DNA from: Closterium sp. NIES-65
Taxonomy: Eukaryota; Streptophyta; Zygnematophyceae; Desmidiales; Closteriaceae
Direction of reading: 5' to 3'
Assembly (NCBI GenBank): GCA_948144175.1
Contig: CANXME010002532.1
Coordinates: forward strand, 1-64,000
Length of the DNA stretch: 64,000 bases
The notes beneath the pieces are model-generated. The model worked only from the letters and a program-made list of their open reading frames with translations. It ran no database searches and was not told where the DNA came from. Each line of letters opens with the position of its first letter. Positions within the stretch are counted from its first letter, which is position 1. This document shows positions 1 to 8,680 of this stretch, one piece after another. Both the position numbers and the translations under genes were made by a program.

Positions 1-8
1 ACGGGCAT

Positions 9-992
9 GTGTGGTGGCAGCAGCGGAAGAGGAAGGGAAAGAAGAGAAGTGGGGGCACAGGCGTGTGTAGCAGCAGCAGCGGAAGAGGAAGGGAAAGAAG
101 AGAAGGTGGGGGCACAGGCGTGTGTAGCAGCAGCAGCAGAAGAGGAAGGGAAAGAAGAGAAGGTGGGGGCAAAAGGCGCGTAGTGGCAGCAGCGGTAGCA
201 GAAGGGAAAGCCAAGAAAAAGGGGGCATGGGCGTGCGCACCAGCAGCCGCAGAAGCAGGAGGAAAAGACGAGAAGGTGGGGGCACGGGCACGTGTACTAA
301 AGGCAGACAAGCAAGCGCAGGAAAGTGGGATGGTGGAGCAGCAAGTGAGGAAGCTGTGGGCAGGACATCCAGAGCTGAAGGGGGAAGAAATGGGAAAAGA
401 AGCCGTGAGAGGACCCGAGGCGGATGTGAGGAGCATACCAGCAGATGCGGCGTGTAACCAGGGGCAAGGTGACCTATGGGTCGCTCGATGGGAAGGTCCG
501 GTGAGGGACCCGGCCAAGAAGCAGGAAGAAGCAGCGAGGGAGAGCAAGGAAGAGGGGGCGTGGGAGTGCCTGACAATAGGAGAAGGACTGGAGCATACAG
601 TGGGAGATGCAATGAGTAAGAAAGAACAAAAGGCCGTGAAGACAGTAAAGGGGATTAAGGGAGAGACATGGGAAGATGAGTCGATGGAGCCAGCAACACA
701 GGTGCTGACAGAACCAGCGGGAATGAGAGTGGCTGAGAACTGGGTGGCATGGGACAGGGAGCATACCTGCAGAGAGGGATATGCTGGAAGTGGCACTGGA
801 TACACAGAGAAGAGAGACGCAGGACATGGGGGGTCCAAGAGTGCTGGTGCAGAGGAATCAGAGAAGAGAGCAGACGGGGAACCGCCTGACGAATGCTGCA
901 GTGGTGAGAAGCACCCGGCCTCAGCAAGAGTGTCCAGTGACACGTGCACGGGAGACCCGAGCACGAGCTCTGGAGGGGCAGGTAGTGGCTGA
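9..992 (+). CDS. Unrecognised low-complexity open frame (possible retroelement gag remnant)
   Basis: A 327-codon open frame rich in Lys, Arg, Gly, Glu and Ala. Its first 180 bases are a tandem repeat, so part of the openness comes from repeat composition. No domain, zinc knuckle, membrane segment or signal is recognisable. Its last bases run into a sequence that recurs at 61.92-62.05 kb, inside a SecA intron, which points to repetitive rather than host-gene DNA. It could be the end of a retroelement gag frame or chance. The window edge prevents judging the true 5' end. Confidence 0.2.
   Translation: MWWQQRKRKGKKRSGGTGVCSSSSGRGRERREGGGTGVCSSSSRRGRERREGGGKRRVVAAAVAEGKAKKKGAWACAPAAAEAGGKDEKVGARARVLKADKQAQESGMVEQQVRKLWAGHPELKGEEMGKEAVRGPEADVRSIPADAACNQGQGDLWVARWEGPVRDPAKKQEEAARESKEEGAWECLTIGEGLEHTVGDAMSKKEQKAVKTVKGIKGETWEDESMEPATQVLTEPAGMRVAENWVAWDREHTCREGYAGSGTGYTEKRDAGHGGSKSAGAEESEKRADGEPPDECCSGEKHPASARVSSDTCTGDPSTSSGGAGSG
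15..180. repeat. Tandem repeat, period about 56-57 bp, three copies
   Basis: Three near-identical units containing GGAAGAGGAAGGGAAAG begin near 25, 81 and 137. A fourth, diverged unit may follow. Confidence 0.7.
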
Positions 993-1095
993 GGCAGAGC
1001 GGTAGGTATCACAGGAACAGAGCTTGGAAGAAGAAGGGGGGGAGGGTGAGAGCAGGAAGGAGGAGGCAAGCCATGGGATGCCACAGATTATGAGT
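948..1095 (+). repeat. Dispersed repeat shared with 61917-62045
   Basis: About 120 bp starting at GTAGTGGCTGAGGCAGAGC align with the stretch after 61917. The shared blocks include GTATCACAGGAACAGAGCT and GGAGGCAAGCCA/GGAGAAGGCAAGCCA. One copy lies in a SecA intron, so this is a dispersed element. At 61917 the block follows an LTR-like stretch, so it may be the leader or gag start of an LTR element. Confidence 0.65.
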
Positions 1096-1125
1096 TTCCG
1101 ACACAGGCCCAGGCACAGGCAGAGG

Positions 1126-1201
1126 CAGAGCAGAGCAGAGGCAGAGGCAGAGGCAGAGGCAGAGGCAGAGGCAGAGGCAGAGGAGAGGCACAGGCCAGGC
1201 C

Positions 1202-1266
<65 letters not shown>

Positions 1267-1267
1267 C

Positions 1268-1306
<39 letters not shown>

Positions 1307-1350
1307 CACAGCCCAGGCACAGGCCCAGGCACAGGCACAGGCACAGGCAC

Positions 1351-1385
<35 letters not shown>

Positions 1386-1448
1386 CCAGGCACAGGCACA
1401 GGCACAGGCACAGGCCCAGGCACAGGCACAGGCCCAGGCACAGGCACA
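1126..1448. repeat. Hexanucleotide array (GAGGCA then CAGGCA/CAGGCC)
   Basis: GAGGCA is repeated to about 1190, followed by CAGGCA with scattered CAGGCC variants to 1448. The six-base period gives open dipeptide-repeat frames on both strands (Ala-Glu, Gly-Thr, Ala-Gln, Pro-Val), which are not gene evidence. Confidence 0.95.
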
Positions 1449-1600
1449 GCAAAGCCAACAGGAGATGCTGTGGGGGGAAGGGAGCCTTCCATTCCACCCA
1501 CTAGTGGATGCATTTTCTGAACCTACATCTCTTTCTACTCCTCTCTGTATCGCTCTTTATCCCTTTCAACCCTCTCCCACCTTCCGTGTGGGTGCAGTGC

Positions 1601-1799
1601 AGCCCATGGGCACGGGCACAGTGAGGCAGAGGGGAGGCAGCATGGGGGGGACAGTGAAGGCAGCAGCACTTAGCTGTGTCTTTTCCCCTTCCCTGCGTCC
1701 TTCCCCTTTTCCCTCCCCCATGGCCATTTCGGTCCCCCAGTCCATGGGCACAGGCACGGTGAGGCAGAGGGGAGACGCCATGGGGGGGACAGTGAAGGC
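1601..1799. repeat. Direct repeat pair of about 63 bp
   Basis: 1601-1663 and 1740-1799 are near copies, both running from CAG(C/T)CCATGGGCAC to GGGGGGACAGTGAAGGCA. The stretch between them is pyrimidine-rich and without a recognisable gene. 1453-1600 holds nothing I can identify. Confidence 0.8.
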
Positions 1800-1852
1800 A
1801 CGCTCTGCACCATCCGCCTATGCTGATGATGATGAACCTGGTGGGTGCCAAT

Positions 1853-2990
1853 TGTGGTAGGTGGTGTGGTGACTGGCATAGGTGGTGTGTGGTGACTGGC
1901 ATAGGTGGTGTGGTGACTGGCATAGGTGGTGTGGGACTGGCATAGGTGGTGTGGTGACTGGCATAGGTTGTGTGGTGACTGGCATAGGTGGTGTGGTGAC
2001 TGGCATAGGTGGTGTGGTGACTGGCATAGGTGGTGTGGTGACTGGCATAGGTGGTGTGGTGACTGCATAGGTGGTGTGGTGACTGGCGTAGGTGGTGTGT
2101 GACTGGCGTAGGTGGTGTGGTGACTGGCGTAGGTGGTGTGGTGACTGGCATAGGTGGTGGTGTGGCGTGGCGTAGGTGGTGGTGACTGGCATAGGTGGTG
2201 TGGTGACTGGCGTAGGTGGTGTGGTGACTGGCGTGGTGTGGTGACTGGCGTAGGTGGTGTGGTGACTGGCGTAGGGGGTGTGGTGACTGGCGTAGGTGGT
2301 GTGGTGACTGGCATAGGTGTGTGGTGACTGGCATAGGGGTGTGGGTGACTGGCATAGGTGGTGTGGTGACTGGCATAGGTGGTGTGGTGAGTGGCATAGG
2401 TGGTGTGGTGACTGGCATAGGTGGTGTGGTGACTGGCATAGGTGGTGTGGTGACTGGCATAGGTGGTGTGGTGACTGGCATAGGTGGTGTGGTGACTGGC
2501 ATAGGTGGTGTGGTGACTGGCATAGGTGGTGTGGTGACTGGCAAAGGTGGTGTGGTGACTGGCGTAGGTGGTGTGGTGACTGGCGTAGGTGGTGTGGTGA
2601 CTGGCATAGGTGGTGTGGTGACTGGCGTAGGTGGTGTGGTGACGGCGTAGGTGGCGTAGGGGTGTGGTGACTGGCGTAGGTGGTGTGGTGACTGGCGTAG
2701 ATGGTGTGGTGACTGGCATAGGTGGTGTGGTGACTGGCATAGGTGGTGTGGTGACTGGCATAGGTGGTGTGGTGACTGGCGTAGGTGGTGTGGTGACTGG
2801 CATAGGTGGTGTGTGACTGGCGTAGGTGGTGTGGTGACTGGCGTAGGTGGTGTGGTGACTGGCATAGTGTGGTGTGGTGACTGGCGTAGGTGGTGTGGTG
2901 ACTGGCTGTGGTGACTGGCGTAGGTGGTGTGGGACTGGCGTAGGTGGTGTGGTGACTGGCGTAGGTGGTGACTGGGGTAGGTGGGACAGT
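1853..2990. repeat. 21-bp minisatellite of about 53 units with flanking 50-bp direct repeats
   Basis: Unit of 21 bp beginning TGGCATAGGTGG or TGGCGTAGGTGG and ending GTGGTGAC. Because 21 is divisible by three, the array produces long heptapeptide-repeat frames, which are shadows. Just outside lie near-identical copies of a 50-bp sequence ending CCTATGCTGATGATGATGAA-CCTGG, at 1798-1850 and 2995-3047. The array therefore sits between duplicated flanks. Confidence 0.95.
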
Positions 2991-3349
2991 GAAGGCTCGC
3001 TCTACACCATCAACCTATGCTGATGATGATGAACCTGGTGGGTGCTATGCTATGTTGGGGAGTGTATCCAAAAGGTCCCTCCGTCAACTCCTTCCTCTCC
3101 AAGTGACCGAAAACGCTTTTGCCTTAAGCGTATAGCGTTTATCCGCTTGCGTATACATGCAAAACGCTATACTCTAGCAAATACGCTATACGCTCGGGAG
3201 TTTTTCTCTGGGCAGCCCAAGGTGAAAATTTTCTGGAATATATAGAAATCTGCCGTCTTTCACGGCGATCATTTCGCGGTGGTCGAAATGCTGCTCATCG
3301 GAGATCTAGGGTAGCAGGAATGTCACTTCAATGTTTCGATTCAGGTTGG

Positions 3350-6300
3350 GATGATATACCTCAGCCGACGAAAAAACGCCGCCCAATTTCGCGGTCCAGA
3401 AAGGGACAAGGGCCCCCCTCGGGATTGACGAGCTCGCGACGACCTCCGAGCTCCAAGCTGGGCCCAAATGGCGTCCCAGGGGCCTCGGGGAGCCCTCGGG
3501 AATGTCGACAATCCGACGACATACGTTTGCGCTGGGAGATTCCTGAGAAGTAAATCTCAGCGGACAAAATAGGAAAGCTCGCCACGTTGAGCCGCGACTG
3601 CCGCCACGCGGACCAATAGGGGGGAGCCGGACCGTCCCCACCGTGTACTAGGCTGCCACGACGTGGCCGTCGTGGCCACGCGTCGCCCCAGCGGTGATTT
3701 TCCCAAAGCGGGAAAACATTCACACCTTTGAAAAATGGGCCAGCTCGATCCACGCGGCAAAAATCGGACCGTCCAGGATGTAAATCTCAGGAAGTAAATC
3801 TCAGCGGACAAAATTGGAAGTATATCTCAGGGTCGTGTGGCAGTTGCACGACCCTGCGGGTTGTCGAAGTCCTCCAACCACGCCGTCGCCTGTTCCGCGA
3901 AGGTCTTCATCGTCTTCCACGCTTCGTCGAAGCTGCCGGTGATGTTGCCCGTGATTGTCTTCGACATGGCCGCCGTCGCGTTTCGCAGCTGTTCCGCCGC
4001 ATACTTCTCGGTGTCGTCGACCTGCTCGGCCAACTCCTTCACGTGGTCGACGAGTCCACGTATCCCAACAAAAACCTGTCCAGCCGAGCCTGCTCCGCAT
4101 CGAGCAACGTCGCCAGCCGAGCGTTCTCCGCCTCAACAGCCATTTCTCCCTTCGCACCTGCTCGACGTCGTCCAGCTCATTACCGGCCGATCAAGCGTCC
4201 CCCGTTCTCCTGCACGCCCGTGGTGTTCGCCGCTTCGCCGGCGTCGACCCACCTTCCCACCTTCGCATGCCGCCTCCTCCTGGCCCTTTTCCGTCATTGC
4301 CTCCCGACCCACCTCATCCTTCTCCTTCCCCCCATCTGCCGACTCGTTTTTTACCCGCACCCTCTCCTCCGCTTCCTCGTTTCTATCATTCATCCACGAC
4401 CCCACCGCCTCTACTGCAGCTTCCTCCTCTTCGAACACTCCCCTACGGCTACCATCACTGCACCCCCACTCCTCCACCTCCTCCTCCTTCCCGTCCCCCT
4501 TCCCATCCTTCCCTCCCTCCCCCCTCCTATCCTTCCTTCGCCCACCCCTCCCCCCGTCCCCCTTCCCTCATCCTTCCTTTCCCCTCCCCATCCTTCCCTT
4601 CCCTCATCCTTCCCTTGCTCCTCCTCATGGCCGTCATTCCCTCTCGTCCTTCTCCTCCTCCTCCTCCCTCCTCCTCCTCGTCCTCGTCCTTCCGCTTCTC
4701 CGCCTCCTCCTCAGACTCCGACTCCGACTCCGACTCCGAATCCTCCTCCGAATCCTCCTCTTCCTTCCTTCCTCCACCTGTCGCAGCGTTGCCTCCTCCA
4801 CCACCGTTTCCTCCTTCCGCGGACACCTTCGCGTCCCCCGATGCTGGGCGGAAACTGCTGCTTGGGGCGCCGTCTGTCTTTCCGCGCCATCGTCATCAAT
4901 CACACAGTCAGCGGGTTGTGATGTCGGCGCCGCAGAGCGTTTTTCGGCGATGCGCTTGCAGATGTACTCCACCATGCTGTCCTCGCAAAAAACTTTAGCC
5001 CCTTTGTCTTGATGTTCTCGAGTCTCACCGCACCACGACCCTTCTCGCCCGTCAGCAGGTCAACCTGCTTGGCCACCCACCCGAACGACGTCGCAGCAAG
5101 CATGCCGGTGCCGACCTTCTCGTCCGACACACTGTGTGTCTGGCACTTTCTGCATACAACACCGGCAAGCGCAGAACATTGTGAGCGGAGCATACAGAAA
5201 CGTGCACCCTCCTTAATGGATAAACGTGCAACGTGCAACTCACGTCGCGGATAGGGTGGTCGCAGTCGGCAAGCCTGTCCTCCACCACTGCTTGTGATGG
5301 CGGTGCCCCGTCCCACTGCCTACCGGGACGCCCCAGCTCGGCAAGACTGCCGTGCGGAATAGCTGGAGCATCGTGGTAAAGGAAGGCGGTCAGCATGTGA
5401 TACCCTGGGTCGGCGACTAACAAGCGGGAAATCGACGACTATTCACAACTTACTTCAGCACGCGGACGGCCTCGTCGCGGTGCTTCAGTTTCCCGGTATG
5501 CGGGTCGATGTGCCGGATCGAGGTCCTGCAGACCTGTCCCTCAGCCTTCAGCAGATCTCCTGGGTAGAGGATGGCTATGACGCTGCAGTGTGACCCTGGA
5601 AGCGGACCGCCGCTGCACATGCAATACACGACGGCGTCGACCACAACATTAGGCGATGATGCGACCGACTAAACAAAACGATAACTGGACAACGGGGAAA
5701 CAGCTCACGTCGTGCTTAACGGATGGCGGCGATGTCGGCGTCGAAAACCGTAGCAAAGCAAGAATGGTCTGCGGCCTTCAAGGCCGATCGAAGCAGGCCG
5801 ACTCCGATTACCCACAACTTCTGGTCGTTCAGTTCATTGCGAAACCAAGCGTACCTGGGCGCACGAGTGGGCATGAGGGATGATGGGATGGCGGGTAAGC
5901 AAACGCTACCAGATCGACGCTTGCTATGCCGACCGACGTCCATGGACGGGGTCGCGACAATCTGCGACAATCCGCCCCCGACGGCGCCGACATATACTTT
6001 ATGCGCCCATTTAGAGGAAGTCGGCGCCGATATCCGCCCTATTCTCCAACCGCGACTACTCGAGTCCCACCTGATGGCGAATCCCAAGCATCTGTCGGTG
6101 AACTCTTTCTTCTGGTCGCGAAGGGCGGCGAAGTCGTCCCACTCGAAGGTGAAGCTGAGACCGCGACCCATTCGGTGTCTAAGGGGAAAGTCAGCCCAGT
6201 CGGCGCCGACTTCTCGGCGTCGGGGATCGGCTCCATATCGACTAAGGTACGATAGCACGGATCTAGGGGGAGGCGCAGAGCTGTCTGGGAAAATGAGAAA

Positions 6301-7008
6301 AGGAGAAAATGAGGAGCGAAGCCACCTTCCGCAATGAAAAGGGGGTGGGGCCGTTCAGCATCGCCCAAGGGTGTGGGGCCTGGCTCGGTAGGGCTCGGAG
6401 GGCGCATGCGCTAGTGGCACAGGTGGTCCGTCTCCGCCCTGGCAGAGCGACGACCTCGCGTCCATTGGCCCAGGTCGGCGAGGGGACGCACAACTCGCCT
6501 GCGCGCGGAGCGTCTCTAGGGCCGACACGTGTCGATTTTCGTAGCGGATCGCGGTGGTAGATGCGAGATGTTTTAATTTCGCATCGTCCGAAATTTCGCA
6601 TGCGCGCGCTGCGAAGCCACGGGCGAACACGTGGCGCGACCGCAACGGGTCGCGAAATTGTCGAGTGTCCCGAGGGGGCCCCGATTTTTCGCCTGGCCCT
6701 CGCCTGCCCGTCCGGTCAGGCCGCGATGGGTTACTAGGACCTCACGGGCAGGTGGCACGTGTGGGCTGCCTTCGCGCGAGGGTAATTTTCCCACGCGCGA
6801 GTTGTCGCCAGTTCGCCGACCCCACCCGGTAACGTGGGCCGCTGTTCACTTTCGGAGCGGGGCTGCGGAGCGGCGGTCGTGCGCTCGGCCCAGTCCTGGG
6901 CCAGGCTGGCGGGCCCGCACGCGCGTCAGTCGCACGCCTCGTCATTCTCGGCTCCGACGAACCCCTTCGACGACACTGGCAAAACCGTTCCGACGACCGA
7001 ATTCCGAT
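3350..7008 (-). mobile_element. Internally deleted Crypton-like element (copy A), antisense to copy B
   Basis: Both ends match the 10.9-kb element at 45.34-56.26 kb. The end at 3350-3500 carries TATACCTCAGCCGACG followed by AAAA, then CGCCGCCCA and TTTCGCGGT, matching the complement of 56220-56261. The end near 6740-7008 (complement ...CGGAATTCGGTCGTCGG... then GACGCGCGTGCGGGCCCG) matches 45341-45470. Pieces of the first gene remain between. The entire recombinase gene is missing: the similarity jumps from the coiled-coil region near 3837 straight to the terminal region. A near-identical sequence containing GTAAATCTCAGCGGACAAAA occurs at about 3541-3572 and again at 3787-3817, inside the distal end. 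Confidence 0.75.
3837..6230 (-). pseudogene. Remnant of the Crypton-element plus-strand gene (copy A)
   Basis: Segments match the exons of the 46175-51531 gene in order. Exon 1 corresponds to 6207-6073 (shared ADFPL, GRG and RCLG). Exon 2 corresponds to 5817-5719 (shared CFATxFDADxA). Exon 3 corresponds to about 5610-5450 (shared PGxHCSV, PGDL and RTSIRHxDP). Exon 4 corresponds to about 5345-5250 (shared RLADCDxPxRD). The start of exon 5 lies near 5180-4950, the acidic Ser/Glu tract at 4830-4530, and the coiled coil at 4042-3837 (shared FAEQA/FAELA and DDPKG/DNPQG). Reading frames are interrupted and the C-terminal half is gone, so this is a dead copy. Confidence 0.7.
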
Positions 7009-7583
7009 GAGGCTTTCGGAGTTGCAATTTCGAATTTCAGGGTTCCACCTCTTTGAACCGAACCCAATCTACGAACTCCAACCTTTCCAGTACGTCCCCT
7101 CCAAACACATCGTTGCTCGTCAGATCTACTTCACGTTCCCTCCCCCGTCCGTCCCTCCCCCATCTGTCCATTCCACCTAGTCGCTCACTCCTAGTATCCT
7201 ACGCGATAATTTCTACTGCAGTTCCAAGCCGCCATCTGATCTCACACAGGATAACAATAGGCCACGTCCTCTTCGTGAGATTAGGGAGTACCTTCCCGAT
7301 GTTGAGCACGAAGTCTTTAAGCATTTCGCGTCATAGGGGAAAAAATGAACTGAGACACAACCTCCGTGAATCCCCCCCGTGAACTATACCTAGGGTGTTT
7401 TTTTCACCCTGCCCGGGTTATTTTTACCCTGCCCGAAAAAGCGTACTCCTGGATTCGGGACCTATGCGTATAGCGTATATACGACACGCGTATATACGCT
7501 AAACGCGTATATGGTCACTTAGCTTCCTCTCTTCCCTAAGTTGAAATCACTCTTGAGAATTCTCAAAACAGGTTAGGTGGGTT

Positions 7584-7917
7584 TAGGGATGCAGCAAAGG
7601 GCGAACACGAACATGTTCGTCTTCGCCCCTTGTCGAACACCCTCTTTTGCCGAACCGAACAGTGTTCGGTTCGGCGAACAGTTTAGGAAAAAAACAGGTG
7701 TTCGCTGTTCGCCTGTGGAGGCGTGTTCGGGCGAACCTCGAACACGTTCGTGTTCGTCGCGGGCAAATTTCAGCAGCGGCCCGAACACGAACGTGTTCGG
7801 GCGAACATCGAACACTGTTCGGCGAACGATTTGAGCTAAAAAACAAAACCTGTTCGGTTCGCCTCGAACACGTTCGAGGGCGAACCGAACAGGTGTTCGC
7901 CACCTTGCTCATCCCTA
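7584..7917. mobile_element. hAT-family MITE with Ac-like termini and 8-bp target duplication
   Basis: A 334-bp element beginning TAGGGATG and ending CATCCCTA. The inverted repeat continues as GCAAAGGGCGAAC on the left against GCAAGGTGGCGAAC on the right strand. The eight bases GGTGGGTT flank it exactly at 7576-7583 and 7918-7925. TAGGGATG is the terminus of the maize Ac element, and 8-bp duplications are the hAT hallmark. The interior is packed with CGAACA/TGTTCG inverted motifs, resembling the clustered subterminal transposase-binding motifs of Ac-type elements. It has no coding capacity, so it would depend on a transposase elsewhere. Confidence 0.9.
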
Positions 7918-8111
7918 GGTGGGTTGGTAGGTCAACTCCTTCCCTCTTGCCTCCCCCTTCCTAACCCCCCCAATACCACTCATTTCAATTTATATGAGTC
8001 AGACTTATGCGTCAGGTACTCAGAATCTTTTGAGCCGTCCTCAGAAAACAAGTTTTTGAACAATGACTCTTTATCCGCTCGCTACCCCTAGTATCCTGCC
8101 CCAACCCCACT

Positions 8112-8680
8112 CACCCAAACACAGATTTCGGCACGTTTGTGAACAAGGATAAAAAGATTTGCTGACCCTGTGGCTTCCTTCCCCGGCCCTCTCTCCCTCC
8201 CTTCCTCCTCATATCCGTGCATACCCACACAATACATCCCTGACTTTGGCACGTTTGTGAACAAGGAGGATGAGGCAATGGACATGGGCACGATGCGCCT
8301 CCGCCCCTTTTCCCCTTCTTGCTGCTCCCTTTTCACCCCAACACAGTCTTTGGCACGTTTGTGAACAAGGACTATGAGTCCGAGGATGAGGTGATGGGCC
8401 GTGGTACGAGGCACTTCCATTATGTGCTTTCACCTGTCCCCCCCCCCCCCCGCACCTGCATTCTGATACAGACTTTGGCACGTTTTGTGAACAAGGACTA
8501 TGAGTCCGAGGATGAGGCAGACGATGCGCGTCCACCTGCCCCCCACCTTCCCCCTCTTCCCCTTTTCCCCTTCTCCCCACTCCGCTTCCCCCTTCTTGCT
8601 CTTTACACAGATTTCGGCACGTTTGTGAACAAGGACTATGAATCCGAGGATGAGGTGATGGACACGGCAAGAGGCACTTC
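8112..8680 (+). pseudogene. Tandem partial copies of the SIK1 FGTFVNKD exon
   Basis: The exon start (cag, then ATTTCGGCACGTTTGTGAAC) recurs near 8124, 8232, 8347, 8472 and 8611, before the full exon at 8745. Each copy keeps a pyrimidine tract plus AG and a variable stretch of coding sequence (up to KDYESEDEVMD), then runs into cytosine-rich intron. One copy (8472) carries an extra T that shifts the frame. They look like successive exon-intron duplications of about 110-140 bp. Confidence 0.8.

Larger units (their letters stand above)
3100..7522. mobile_element. TIR DNA transposon (MULE-like) with 9-bp target duplication
   Basis: The outer tips are CAAGTGACC on the left and GGTCACTTAG on the right, inverted to each other. 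Both ends continue inward with runs of ATACGC/GCGTATA motifs (3111-3195 and 7440-7515) and then a GGGCAG...GGTGAAAA block, so the similarity extends about 120-150 bp but is imperfect. The nine bases CTTCCTCTC lie directly outside both tips (3091-3099 and 7523-7531). A 9-bp duplication is typical of Mutator-like elements. No transposase is visible. The interior is almost filled by a Crypton-like fragment in reverse orientation. The flank is pyrimidine-rich, so part of the 9-bp match could be coincidence. Confidence 0.65.

Noticed and set aside
1009..1513. Cys-Leu or Ala-Cys repeat proteins on the minus strand
   Set aside because: Six-base microsatellite translated in different frames.
1853..2865. 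Long open frames with Val-Thr-Thr-Pro-Pro or Asp-Trp-His-Arg-Trp-Cys-Gly repeats
   Set aside because: They exist only because the 21-bp satellite unit is a multiple of three and lacks stops; no start context, introns or homology.
4133..5012. Large Ser/Pro-rich plus-strand frames
   Set aside because: Antisense of the acidic Ser/Glu-rich tract of the Crypton-element gene remnant.
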